Origin: Pelomonas sp. SE-A7
GTDB lineage: Bacteria; Pseudomonadota; Gammaproteobacteria; Burkholderiales; Burkholderiaceae_C
Direction: 5' to 3'
DNA length: 64,000 bases
Assembly (NCBI RefSeq): GCF_030345705.1
Contig: NZ_JAUASW010000001.1
Coordinates: 2,852,001 to 2,916,000 of the forward strand
In this document: positions 34,366 through 43,249 of the stretch, in pieces
How positions within the stretch are numbered: position 1 is the first letter of the stretch
Layout: each line of letters starts with the position of its first letter
The notes under the pieces: generated by a model
Told to the model about the DNA's origin: nothing
Databases searched by the model: none
What the model saw: the letters and a program-made list of their open reading frames with translations, nothing else
Translations under genes and position numbers: made by a program

Positions 34366-35739
34366 CTACATGATCCGGCGCGGATGTGACAGCTGCTCAT
34401 GGGCCGCATGCAGGCGCCGCACCAGCACCTGGATGAAGGCGCGGTCGAAGCGGTGCTGGCATTCCGGGCTGAGCAGGCCCAGCGATTCGGGCGTGAACGA
34501 GATCGTGGTGCAGACCTCGCTGACGCGGATGTCGGTGCTGTGGCGGCGCAGGTCGGGATTTGGCGCCAGGTAGACCATCTCGCCCACCGAGGTGCCCTGG
34601 CCCAGGGTCACTACCTTGGTGCCGTCGCGGAACACCTCGACCGCCCCCTGGGCAATGATGTGGAAGGTATTGCCCTCCTGGCCTTTCTTGTACAGCGCAT
34701 GCTCCAGCGGATAGCGGCGCCAGCGCGCGCGGTGCACCACCTCCCACAGCTCCACGTCGCCGAAGTCGCTGAAGAACTCCAGGTCGCGCAGCATGTTGAA
34801 GCGCTCCGAGTCGCGCACCTCGTAGAGCCGCGCCAGTGGCACCAGCTGCTTGGACACCAGCTCGGACAGCGCGCGGGCGAAGGCGTCCCAGGTCTGGAAG
34901 CGCTGCTCCGGATGCTTGGCCAGCGCGGTGAAGATCACCTTCTCCAGCTCGGCCGTGACCCCGCCGCGCAGGTCGACCAGCGAGGTCGGCTGCTGGTGGT
35001 AGATCTGGTGCATCAGCGCCATCTGGTTGGGAGCGTCGAACGGCGGCCGGCCGGCGATCAGGTGATAGAGCACGGCGCCCAGCGCATAGATGTCGGCCCG
35101 GCAGTCCACGTCGCCGCCCTCGACCTGCTCCGGCGGCATGTAGGCCAGCGAACCGACGCGATGGACTTGCGTCTTGTCCGACATCAGGTTCAGGGCCGAA
35201 CCGAAGTCGCTGACCTTCACGTCGGTCAGCAGGCCCTGGCTGTCCAGCACGGCCAGCAGATTGGCCGGCTTGACGTCGCGGTGGATCACGCCCTGGCGGA
35301 ACACATAGTCCAGCGCCATGGCGCACTTGAAGCCCAGTTCGACGATCTGGTCCAGCGGCAGCAGCCGGTCGCTGCGGCAGAAGTTCTTCAGCGTGACCCC
35401 GGGCACGAACTCCATCACCAGGTAGGGCGAGTCGGGGTCGGGCACGGCATCCAGGATCTGCACCACGTTGGGATGCTGCAGCCGGCCGGCCAGGGCGGCC
35501 TCGGCGGCGAAGAAGCGGTTGCTGATCTGGTCGGCCGGGTTGTCGGAGGCGATGGCCCAGGACCGCACCCGCTTGATCGCCACCTCGCAGCCGCGGAACT
35601 CGTCCATGGCCAGGAACACATCGCTGGTCGCCCCCTCGCCGAGGCGACGCAGCACCTTGTACTTGCCGATGTAGGCCGGCAGATCGCCGGTGGTGCTGGC
35701 GATCGAGGCCGTGAGGCTGCCGGACTCGGTGCTGCTCAT
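34366..35739 (-). CDS. Ser/Thr protein kinase fused to a cyclic-nucleotide-binding domain
   Basis: 457 aa, no membrane segment. An N-terminal Hanks-type kinase (about 27-300) has the GEGATS loop (34-39), Lys56 in VAIK, Glu80, HRDVKPAN (153-160), DFG (178-180), YMPPEQ (200-205) and DIYALG, all intact. The C-terminal part (about 325-435) is a CRP/PKA-like cyclic-nucleotide-binding domain: YKKGQEGNTFHIIAQGAVEVF, then GTSVGEMVYL. The typical phosphate-binding cassette Arg is not obvious in GEMVYLAPNPDLRRHS, so ligand binding is uncertain. This domain pair suggests kinase control by a nucleotide or by a redox-like signal. It stands alone between the PsiF-like gene and argS. Targets unknown. Confidence 0.9.
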   Translation of the reverse strand: MSSTESGSLTASIASTTGDLPAYIGKYKVLRRLGEGATSDVFLAMDEFRGCEVAIKRVRSWAIASDNPADQISNRFFAAEAALAGRLQHPNVVQILDAVPDPDSPYLVMEFVPGVTLKNFCRSDRLLPLDQIVELGFKCAMALDYVFRQGVIHRDVKPANLLAVLDSQGLLTDVKVSDFGSALNLMSDKTQVHRVGSLAYMPPEQVEGGDVDCRADIYALGAVLYHLIAGRPPFDAPNQMALMHQIYHQQPTSLVDLRGGVTAELEKVIFTALAKHPEQRFQTWDAFARALSELVSKQLVPLARLYEVRDSERFNMLRDLEFFSDFGDVELWEVVHRARWRRYPLEHALYKKGQEGNTFHIIAQGAVEVFRDGTKVVTLGQGTSVGEMVYLAPNPDLRRHSTDIRVSEVCTTISFTPESLGLLSPECQHRFDRAFIQVLVRRLHAAHEQLSHPRRIM

Positions 35740-35784
35740 GCGGCGATCATACGGGCCGGCCGGCCCTCAAAAAGGCCCTCCCCG

Positions 35785-35790
35785 TAGAAT
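35785..35790 (+). promoter_or_regulatory. Possible -10 hexamer of argS
   Basis: TAGAAT ends 8 bases before the argS ATG. If used, the mRNA would be leaderless or nearly so. No -35 box is seen, so confidence is low. Confidence 0.3.
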
Positions 35791-35798
35791 CCCGCCCC

Positions 35799-37514
35799 AT
35801 GATCCAAGCCAAGCAGGAACTGCTCGCCGCCCTCGGCGAAGCCATCCAGGAACTGAACCCCGGCAGCGCGCTCGCTGCCGCCTTCGAGTCGCCCAAGCAG
35901 GCCAGCCACGGCGACTTCGCCTGCACCGTCGCGATGCAGATGTCCAAGGCGCTCAAGACCAATCCGCGCGCCCTGGCCGAGCAGCTGATCGCTGCCCTGC
36001 AGGCAAGATCAGCCTTCCAGCGCTGGACCGAGAGCCTGGAGATCGCCGGCCCCGGCTTCATCAACATCCGCCTCAAGCCGGCCGCCAAGCAGGCCGTCGT
36101 GGCCGAGGTGCTGGCCGGTGCCGGCCGCTTCGGCCACCAGGCCGGCAACGACACCCATGTCATGGTCGAGTTCGTCTCGGCCAATCCGACCGGCCCCCTG
36201 CACGTGGGCCACGCCCGCCAGGCCGCGCTGGGCGATTCGATCTGCCACCTGTTCGAGACTCAGGGCTGCCAGGTCACCCGCGAGTTCTATTACAACGACG
36301 CCGGCGTGCAGATCGCCACGCTGGCCGACTCCACGCACAAGCGTCTGCAAGGGCTGAAGCCCGGCATGCAAGGCTGGCCCGAGGCCGCCTACAACGGCGA
36401 CTACATCCAGGACATCGCCGACGCCTTCCTGCGCAAGGAGACGGTCAAGGCCGACGACCGCGAGTTCACGGCCTCGGGCGACGTCAACGACCTGGACGGC
36501 ATCCGCCAGTTCGCCGTGGCCTACCTGCGCCATGAGCAGGACCTGGACCTGCAGGCCTTCGGCCTCAGGTTTGACAACTACTTCCTGGAGTCCAGCGTCT
36601 ACGCCGGCGGCCAGCTGGAGAAGGCGGTCGAGCGCATGGTCGCCAGTGGCAAGACCTACGAGGAAGGCGGCGCGCTGTGGTTCCGGTCCACCGACTACGG
36701 TGACGACAAGGACCGGGTGATGCGCAAGAGCGAAGGCGGCTTCACCTACTTCGTGCCTGACGTGGCCTACCACGTCAACAAGTTCCAGCGCGGCTACACC
36801 AAGTGCATCAACATCCAGGGCACGGACCACCACGGCACCATCGCCCGGGTGCGCGGTGGCCTGCAGGCCCAGGAGCTGGGCATTCCGCAGGGCTTCCCGG
36901 ACTATGTGCTGCACAAGATGGTCACGGTGATGAAGGGCGGCGAGGAGGTCAAGATCTCCAAGCGCGCCGGCTCCTACGTGACGCTGCGCGACCTGATCGA
37001 ATGGACCAGCCGCGATGCGGTGCGCTTCTTCCTGATCAGCCGCAAGGCCGACACCGAGTTCACCTTCGACGTGGACCTGGCGCTGAAGCAGAACGACGAG
37101 AACCCGGTGTTCTATGTGCAGTACGCCCATGCGCGCATCTGCTCCATCATCCGCAACTGGGGTGGCGACGAAGCCCAGCTCCAGGGCGCCGACCTCAGCC
37201 TCTTGAGCGCGCCCACCGAGGCCGCCCTGATGCTCAAGCTGGCCGACTACCCGCGCATGCTGTCCGGCGCCGCCAACGGCCTGGCGCCGCATGACGTGGC
37301 CTTCTACCTGCGCGACCTGGCCGGCCTGTTCCACAGCTACTATGCGGCCGAACGCGTGCTGGGCCAGGCCGAAGACCTGACCCGCGCCCGGGTGGCCCTG
37401 CTGGCCGCCACGCGCCAGGTGCTGCGCAATGCCCTGGCGGTGCTGGGTGTCAGCGCGCCGGAAGCGATGTCCCGCGAATCGACCGAATCGGAAGAAAAGG
37501 CAGAGAAGGCATGA
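35799..37514 (+). CDS. argS: Arginyl-tRNA synthetase
   Basis: Class I aminoacyl-tRNA synthetase, 571 aa. It has an N-terminal Add1 domain, the HIGH-type motif in GPLHVGHARQ (near residue 133), FYYNDAGVQI, the KMSKS-equivalent KISKRAG (near residue 386) and a C-terminal DALR anticodon-binding domain starting at FYVQYAHARI. The stop overlaps the next start by four bases (ATGA). The argS-SPOR-dsbA order is typical for Burkholderiales. Confidence 0.97.
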   Translation: MIQAKQELLAALGEAIQELNPGSALAAAFESPKQASHGDFACTVAMQMSKALKTNPRALAEQLIAALQARSAFQRWTESLEIAGPGFINIRLKPAAKQAVVAEVLAGAGRFGHQAGNDTHVMVEFVSANPTGPLHVGHARQAALGDSICHLFETQGCQVTREFYYNDAGVQIATLADSTHKRLQGLKPGMQGWPEAAYNGDYIQDIADAFLRKETVKADDREFTASGDVNDLDGIRQFAVAYLRHEQDLDLQAFGLRFDNYFLESSVYAGGQLEKAVERMVASGKTYEEGGALWFRSTDYGDDKDRVMRKSEGGFTYFVPDVAYHVNKFQRGYTKCINIQGTDHHGTIARVRGGLQAQELGIPQGFPDYVLHKMVTVMKGGEEVKISKRAGSYVTLRDLIEWTSRDAVRFFLISRKADTEFTFDVDLALKQNDENPVFYVQYAHARICSIIRNWGGDEAQLQGADLSLLSAPTEAALMLKLADYPRMLSGAANGLAPHDVAFYLRDLAGLFHSYYAAERVLGQAEDLTRARVALLAATRQVLRNALAVLGVSAPEAMSRESTESEEKAEKA

Positions 37515-38224
37515 GCGAAAAGAAGGGTGGTGGCAAGCCCGGCGCCGGTGGCGCGCCCGGCGGTGGCAGCAGCAGCGAGCAGCGCGGCGGCTTCGTCCTC
37601 GGGCTGATCGTCGGCCTGCTGATCGGCCTGGCCGTGGCCCTGGGCGTGGCGCTGTACATCAACAAGACGCCCATCCCCTTCGTCAACAAGGTGCCGCAGC
37701 GCACGGCCGAGCAGGACGCCGAAGAGGCCGAGCGCAACAAGAACTGGGACCCGAACGCCCCGCTGGCCGGCAAGAACGGCAAGGCGGCCAGCGGCGTGGT
37801 CAGTGCCGGCGAAGCCCCGGCGCCCAAGCCGGCTGCGGCCCACGCCAGCAGCGCCGCCCCGGTCCAGGCCCCCGCGCCAGCCCCGGCCGCCGCACCGGCT
37901 CCGGCGCCGGTCGCCAGCAAGGCCGTGGCCAGGACCGAGTCCAAGCCTGAAGCCAAGGCCGCCGACGCCAAGGCAGCGTCAGCCGACCCGTCGATCTACT
38001 TCGTGCAGGCCGGCGCCTACCTGAAGACCGACGACGCCGAGGCCCAGCGCGCCAAGCTGGCCTTGCTCGGCCATGTGGCCAAGATCTATGAGTTCGAGCA
38101 GTCGGGCCGCACCGTCTACCGGGTCCGCATCGGCCCCCTGGATGCCCGCGACGAGGCCGAAGGCCTGCAGAAGAAGCTCGAGGGCTCGGGCGTCGAGGCC
38201 AACCTGGTCCGCGTGCAGCGCTGA
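37511..38224 (+). CDS. SPOR-domain membrane protein (FtsN-like)
   Basis: 237 aa. A short Gly/Lys-rich cytoplasmic start, one membrane segment (about 28-49), an Ala/Pro-rich periplasmic linker (about 85-155) and a C-terminal SPOR domain (about 160-235: YFVQAGAYLKTDDAEAQRAKLALLG, then YRVRIGPL). SPOR domains bind denuded peptidoglycan at the division septum, and this layout is that of FtsN-like division proteins. Coupled to argS by a 4-bp overlap, with dsbA 44 bp downstream. Confidence 0.9.
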   Translation: MSEKKGGGKPGAGGAPGGGSSSEQRGGFVLGLIVGLLIGLAVALGVALYINKTPIPFVNKVPQRTAEQDAEEAERNKNWDPNAPLAGKNGKAASGVVSAGEAPAPKPAAAHASSAAPVQAPAPAPAAAPAPAPVASKAVARTESKPEAKAADAKAASADPSIYFVQAGAYLKTDDAEAQRAKLALLGHVAKIYEFEQSGRTVYRVRIGPLDARDEAEGLQKKLEGSGVEANLVRVQR

Positions 38225-38268
38225 GCCGCCGCCCTCCCCATTCCCTTCCCCTTACAGAGGAAAGCTCC

Positions 38269-38922
38269 ATGAAGCGCCGTGATTTCTCCGCCCTCGGACT
38301 CGCCGCCCTGGCCGGCAGCAGCGCCTGGGCCCAGGGCGGGCCGGTCGAAGGCAAGCATTACAAGCGCCTGGGCAACCCGGTGCCGACCACGCCCGGCAAG
38401 ATCGAGGTGATCGAGTTCTTCTGGTACGGCTGCCCGCATTGCTATGCGCTGGAGCCGATGCTGCGTGAATGGGTCAAGCAGCTGCCGGCCGACGTGGCCT
38501 TCCGCCGCATCCATGTGGGCTTCCGGCCCAACATCAAGCCGCACCAGAAGCTGTTCCTGACGCTGGAAGCGCTGGGCAAGTCCGAGGAGCTGCAGGGCCG
38601 GGTGTTCGAGGCCTTCCATCGCGAACGTGTCGACGTGGAAGAGGACAAGGACATGCTGGCCCTGGCCGTGCGGCTGGGCGTGGACCAGGCCAAGTTCGCC
38701 GCCATGTACAACTCGTTCGCGATCAACGGCAAGATGGCCACGTCCAACAAGCTGAGCGAGGCCTACAACATCGACGGCGTGCCGGCCCTGGGCATCGCCG
38801 GCCGCTTCTGGACCTCGCCCTCCATGGTCGGCGCCGCCGGCATGAGCGAGCAGGACATGGGCATGCGCGCGCTGCAGGTCACGAACGCCCTGATCCAGGG
38901 CGTGCGCAACGGAAAGCTGTGA
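38269..38922 (+). CDS. dsbA: Thiol:disulfide interchange protein DsbA
   Basis: Periplasmic disulfide oxidase, 217 aa. Thioredoxin fold with an inserted helical domain. The active site is CPHC in FFWYGCPHCYALEP (near residue 56), and the cis-Pro loop is in GVPALGI. The signal region begins KRRDFSALGLAALAG, with a twin-Arg-like start, cleaved around AWAQ. The ribosome site is AGAGGAAAG. It is the third gene of the argS operon. Confidence 0.95.
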   Translation: MKRRDFSALGLAALAGSSAWAQGGPVEGKHYKRLGNPVPTTPGKIEVIEFFWYGCPHCYALEPMLREWVKQLPADVAFRRIHVGFRPNIKPHQKLFLTLEALGKSEELQGRVFEAFHRERVDVEEDKDMLALAVRLGVDQAKFAAMYNSFAINGKMATSNKLSEAYNIDGVPALGIAGRFWTSPSMVGAAGMSEQDMGMRALQVTNALIQGVRNGKL

Positions 38923-39001
38923 CGCATTTGACGCCGGCTGGGGCGGGGGCTGGCCCTAGAATGGCCTGCAATTTCTGTGCCGCGATTGCACCTTCCCTGC
39001 C

Positions 39002-39631
39002 ATGCGTCTTCCTGCCCTGCCTTCCGCACTGCCGCTGCTGCTGACCGCCCTGCTGGTCGCGGCACCCGTGGGCGCCGCCAAGGGCGACCGCGAACGCGAT
39101 CTCAGCATCAGCCATGACGAAGGCGGCCGCGCCGAGCTGGCCAACCAGCTGACCGAATTCACCGGCAATGTGCAATTGAGCCAGGGCAGCCTGCTGCTCA
39201 GGGCCCACCGGCTGCAGCTGCGCGAGACGCCGGACGGCTTCTTCCAGGCCAATGCCACGGCCAAGCCGGGCGAGCAGGTCAGCTTCAAGCAGGACCGCGA
39301 CAAGCCGGGCGAGAGCATCGAGGGTTTCGCCGACCAGATCGACTACGACGGCAAGGCCGAGACCGTGCGCTTCACAGGCAATGCCGTGCTGCGCCAGCTG
39401 CGCAACGGCCAGGTGTTCTCGGAAACCGTGGGCAGCGAGTTCGTCTACGACAACCGCAAGGAAGAATTCCTGACCAAGGGCGGCGCCCATGAGCGCAGCC
39501 CCAACGGCCGGGTCCGCCATGTGTTCACGCCTAGGCTCGCCGCCGAGGCCGCTGCGTCGGCCGCCAGCAGCCCGGCCGTGCCGCTGAAACCCAGCAGCAC
39601 CCTGCAGACCGCTCCGCGCAAGCCCCAATGA
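39002..39631 (+). CDS. lptA: LPS transport periplasmic protein LptA
   Basis: 209 aa. The signal peptide is cleaved near GAA-KG. An OstA-type beta-jellyroll follows (about 33-170: NQLTEFTGNVQLSQGSLLLRAHRLQL, then IDYDGKAETVRFTGNA), which forms the periplasmic LPS bridge. The C-terminal tail is low complexity (Ala, Ser, Pro). Its stop overlaps lptB by four bases. The lptC gene, which usually precedes lptA, is absent; the upstream neighbour is dsbA. Confidence 0.93.
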   Translation: MRLPALPSALPLLLTALLVAAPVGAAKGDRERDLSISHDEGGRAELANQLTEFTGNVQLSQGSLLLRAHRLQLRETPDGFFQANATAKPGEQVSFKQDRDKPGESIEGFADQIDYDGKAETVRFTGNAVLRQLRNGQVFSETVGSEFVYDNRKEEFLTKGGAHERSPNGRVRHVFTPRLAAEAAASAASSPAVPLKPSSTLQTAPRKPQ

Positions 39632-40401
39632 GCCTGGAGCAAGCCATGACCGCCGGCCAGCCCAGCCGGCTCGAAGCCGAGGGCCTGCAGAAGACCTACG
39701 GCGTGCGCCGCGTGGTCAAGAACGTGCATCTGGCCGTGGACAGCGGCGAGGTCGTCGGCCTGCTGGGGCCCAACGGCGCCGGCAAGACCACCAGCTTCTA
39801 CATGATCGTGGGCCTGGTGCGCGCCGATGCCGGCGAGATCCGCCTGGACGGCGAAGCGCTGGAGCGCCTGCCCATCCACCGCCGCTCGCGCCTGGGCCTG
39901 TCCTACCTGCCACAGGAAGCCTCGATCTTCCGCAAGCTGACGGTGGAGGAGAACATCCGCGCCGTGCTGGAGCTGCAGCAGGACGAGAACGGCAAGCCCT
40001 GGACCAAGGCCCGCACCAACGAGATGCTGGACAGCCTCTTGCACGAGCTGTCGATAGAGAAGCTGCGCGACAGCCCGGCGCCGGCCCTGTCCGGTGGCGA
40101 GCGGCGGCGCGTCGAGATCGCCCGCGCCCTGGCCACGCAGCCGCGCTTCATCCTGCTGGACGAGCCCTTCGCCGGTGTGGACCCGATCGCGGTGCTGGAG
40201 ATCCAGCGCATCATCGGCTTCCTGAAGGCGCGCGGCATAGGCGTGCTGATCACCGACCACAACGTCCGCGAGACCCTGGGCATCTGCGACCGCGCCTACA
40301 TCATCAGCGAGGGCGAGGTGCTGGCCGAAGGCACGCCGGACGAGCTGGTCGCCAATGCCGACGTCCGCAAGGTCTATCTCGGCGAACACTTCCGGATGTA
40401 A
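39628..40401 (+). CDS. lptB: LPS export ABC transporter ATPase LptB
   Basis: 257 aa cytoplasmic ATPase that powers LptB2FGC. Walker A GPNGAGKTT, Q-loop LPQEASIF, signature LSGGERRR, Walker B ILLDEPFAGVDP and switch His in ITDHNVRETL are all present, with the LptB-specific C-terminus YLGEHFRM. About 15 residues precede the usual start; the first ATG overlaps lptA (ATGA), and a second ATG at 39646 is possible. rpoN follows after 21 bp. Confidence 0.96.
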   Translation: MSLEQAMTAGQPSRLEAEGLQKTYGVRRVVKNVHLAVDSGEVVGLLGPNGAGKTTSFYMIVGLVRADAGEIRLDGEALERLPIHRRSRLGLSYLPQEASIFRKLTVEENIRAVLELQQDENGKPWTKARTNEMLDSLLHELSIEKLRDSPAPALSGGERRRVEIARALATQPRFILLDEPFAGVDPIAVLEIQRIIGFLKARGIGVLITDHNVRETLGICDRAYIISEGEVLAEGTPDELVANADVRKVYLGEHFRM

Positions 40402-40422
40402 GGCCGATGGCGCTGCACTGAG

Positions 40423-41928
40423 ATGAAGCCCACCTTACAGGTCCGCCTCAGTCAGCACCTGGCGCTGACGCCCCAGTTGCAGCAGTCGATCCGGCTGCTG
40501 CAGCTGTCGACGCTGGAGCTGCACCAGGAGGTGGAGCAGATGCTGGCGCAGAACCCGCTGCTGGAGGCCGACGAGGAGTTCGGCAATGCCGTCACCGCGC
40601 CCGAGCTGAGCGAGATCCGCGGCAATGCCGCCGACGAGCCCGATGCCTCGCCCGCCGGTGAAGGCGAGACCAGCGCCGAGATCAAGGCCGAGGACTTCGG
40701 CACCACCGAGCGCGACGACTGGGAGAACGGCACCGAGGGCGACGACTTCGACGGCATCCGCGAAACCCCCGGCAGCAGCGCTCCCGCGGGCGACGACGAC
40801 GGCGAGCGGCCCGAGTCCGAAGGGCCCGGCATCAGCCTGCAGGATCACCTCAAGCAGCAGATGGCCGGCATGTCGCTGAGCGAGGAAGACCGCGCCGCGC
40901 TGTTCGTGCTGATCGAATCGCTGGACGAGGACGGCTACCTGGCCGACCCGCTGGAAGAGATCGCCGCCGCCCTGGCCGGCGAGGCGGCCGACGCCGAGGA
41001 ACTGGACGAGCTGCTGGACCGGCTCAAGGTGGCCCAGCGCTGGCTGCAGAGCATGGAGCCCACCGGCGTCGGTGCCCGCGACCTGTCGGAATGCCTGCTG
41101 CTGCAGCTGCGCGCCCGGCCGCGCAGCCAGGTGCAGGTTGTCGCCATCCTGATCTGCAAGAGCCTGCTTGAACACCTCGCCAGGCGCGACCTGCGCAAGC
41201 TGATGGCCCTGACCGGCGCCGACGAGCAGCTGCTGCGCGAGGCGCAGGCCCTGATCCAGAGCCTGGAACCCAAGCCGGGCCGGCAGTTCGCGCGGGGCGA
41301 GGCGGCGGCCGTCGTGCCCGATGTGATCGTGGTGAAGAGCGGCCGCGGCTTCAAGGTCATGCTCAACCCCGAGGTCGCGCCCAAGCTGCGCATCAACGAG
41401 CTCTATGCGCAGGCGCTGCGCCAGACCCGCGGCGGCATCAGTAACAGCCCGCTCGGCGGCCAGCTGCAGGAGGCGCGCTGGTTCATCAAGAACATCCAGC
41501 AGCGCTTCGACACCATCCTGCGGGTCTCGCAGGCCATCGTCGAGCGCCAGAAGGGCTTCTTCCAGCATGGCGCGCTGGCGATGAAGCCGCTGGTGCTTAG
41601 AGAAATAGCCGACGAGCTGGGCCTGCACGAATCCACCATCTCGCGCGTCACCACGGCCAAGTACATGGCTACGCTGCACGGCACCTTCGAGCTCAAGTAC
41701 TTTTTCGGCTCGGGCCTCAACACCGAGGCCGGCGGCAATGCCTCCAGCACGGCGGTACGGGCACTGATCAAGCAATTCGTCGATGCCGAGGATCCGAACA
41801 AGCCGCTCTCGGACAGCTCGCTGTCGGAGATGCTGGAGGAGCAGGGCATCCAGGTGGCCCGCCGCACGGTGGCCAAGTACCGCGAGGCGCTGAAGATCGC
41901 GCCGGCCAATCTGCGCAAGGCGCTGTGA
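40423..41928 (+). CDS. rpoN: RNA polymerase sigma-54 factor
   Basis: 501 aa. The N-terminal activator-response region (MKPTLQVRLSQHLALTPQLQQSIRLLQLS, then LELHQEVEQMLAQNPLLE) is followed by a strongly acidic linker (about 45-135), a core-binding region, the helix-turn-helix LREIADELGLHESTISRVT and the C-terminal RpoN box ARRTVAKYRE. It drives nitrogen, motility and other regulons with enhancer-binding proteins. The lptB-rpoN order is conserved, but the usual hpf gene does not follow. Confidence 0.96.
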   Translation: MKPTLQVRLSQHLALTPQLQQSIRLLQLSTLELHQEVEQMLAQNPLLEADEEFGNAVTAPELSEIRGNAADEPDASPAGEGETSAEIKAEDFGTTERDDWENGTEGDDFDGIRETPGSSAPAGDDDGERPESEGPGISLQDHLKQQMAGMSLSEEDRAALFVLIESLDEDGYLADPLEEIAAALAGEAADAEELDELLDRLKVAQRWLQSMEPTGVGARDLSECLLLQLRARPRSQVQVVAILICKSLLEHLARRDLRKLMALTGADEQLLREAQALIQSLEPKPGRQFARGEAAAVVPDVIVVKSGRGFKVMLNPEVAPKLRINELYAQALRQTRGGISNSPLGGQLQEARWFIKNIQQRFDTILRVSQAIVERQKGFFQHGALAMKPLVLREIADELGLHESTISRVTTAKYMATLHGTFELKYFFGSGLNTEAGGNASSTAVRALIKQFVDAEDPNKPLSDSSLSEMLEEQGIQVARRTVAKYREALKIAPANLRKAL

Positions 41929-41983
41929 GCCGGGGCCTGGGGGACAATCGGCGCTTCTTTGCCTTGTCTCCTCTGGCCCGCCG

Positions 41984-43246
41984 ATGTCCCGCCCCGAATC
42001 CCTAGAACTCTTTGTCTCCTGCCCCGGCGGTGTCGAACCGCTGCTGGAGGCCGAGCTGCGCGCCCTGTTCCCGCGCGGCCTGCTGGAGCCGCTGCGCGGC
42101 GGCGTGGCCGTGCACAAGGCGCCGGCCGAGGTGGTGCTGAGCATCAACCTGGAAAGCCGCCTGGCCCAGCGGGTGCTGGTCGAGCTGATCGAGGGCGGCT
42201 ACCGGCATGAGGACGACCTCTATGCCCTGGCCCGCAAGGTCGACTGGACGCGCTGGATAGGCCCCAGCGAGACCATCAAGATCGACACCACGGCCCAGCG
42301 CTCGCCGCTGCGCAGCCTCAATTTCGCCACGCTGCGCATCAAGGACGCGATCTGCGACACGATCCGCGACGCGACCGGCGAGCGGCCCAGCGTGGACACC
42401 CGCGAGCCCGACCTGCCCGTGGTGCTGCACCTGAGTGAAGAGCGCGCCGCGCTCTACGTGGACACCTCGGGCGCGCCGCTGTTCAAGCGCGGCTGGCGCC
42501 TGGACAAGGGCGATGCCCCGCTGAAAGAGACGCTGGCCGCCGCCATGCTGGCGGCGGCCGGCTGGCAGGGCACGGCCGAGACCGGCGGCGCCCTGCACGA
42601 CCCCTGCTGCGGCTCCGGCACCATTCCCATCGAGGCGGCCCAGATCGCCTGCGGCATCGCCCCCGGCCTGCAGCGCCGCTTCGCCTTCGAACGCCAGAAG
42701 CCCTTCGCCGCGCTGCGCGCCCGCTGGGCCGAGATGAAGCAGGCCGCAAAGGAACGCATCCATGCGCCGGCCGTGCCCATCTACGCCAGCGACGTGGCCT
42801 TCCGCATGGTCGACTTCGCCCGCCGCAATGCCGAGCGGGCCGGCGTGGCCCAGTACATCCAGTTCAACGGCGGCGATGCGCTGGAACGCCCGGCGCCCAA
42901 GCTGCCCGCGGGACTGGGCGGCACGCTGATGATGAACCCGCCCTATGGCGAACGGATCGAGGTGCGCGGCAAGGCCGCGGCCGTGCGCGATGCCTCGGGC
43001 TCGGAGCAGCGCGACGCAGACGACGACTTCTTCCCCCGCCTCGCCTCGCACTGGAAGCATGGCTACACCAGCAACGAGGCCGGCTGGACCGCCTGGATGC
43101 TGAGCCCGGACATGAAGCTGCCGAACAAGATGCGGCTCAAGGAATCGCGCCGCTTCCCGATGTGGAACGGCCCCATCGAATGCCGGCTGTTCCGCTTCGA
43201 CCTGGTCAAGGGCTCGGCCCGCGAGAAGCGGGCCGAAGCCTCTTGA
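41984..43246 (+). CDS. rlmL: 23S rRNA guanine-N2 methyltransferase, RlmL-like (THUMP domain)
   Basis: 420 aa. An N-terminal ferredoxin-like plus THUMP region (about 1-165) is followed by a Rossmann methyltransferase domain with the SAM motif DPCCGSGTIPIEAAQ and the catalytic MNPPYGERI. This matches the N-terminal half (m2G2445 activity) of E. coli RlmKL; the RlmK half is absent, as in most Betaproteobacteria. The ATG at 41984 gives MSRPESLELF. It ends 4 bp before the convergent rsmE stop. Confidence 0.87.
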   Translation: MSRPESLELFVSCPGGVEPLLEAELRALFPRGLLEPLRGGVAVHKAPAEVVLSINLESRLAQRVLVELIEGGYRHEDDLYALARKVDWTRWIGPSETIKIDTTAQRSPLRSLNFATLRIKDAICDTIRDATGERPSVDTREPDLPVVLHLSEERAALYVDTSGAPLFKRGWRLDKGDAPLKETLAAAMLAAAGWQGTAETGGALHDPCCGSGTIPIEAAQIACGIAPGLQRRFAFERQKPFAALRARWAEMKQAAKERIHAPAVPIYASDVAFRMVDFARRNAERAGVAQYIQFNGGDALERPAPKLPAGLGGTLMMNPPYGERIEVRGKAAAVRDASGSEQRDADDDFFPRLASHWKHGYTSNEAGWTAWMLSPDMKLPNKMRLKESRRFPMWNGPIECRLFRFDLVKGSAREKRAEAS

Positions 43247-43249
43247 GCC

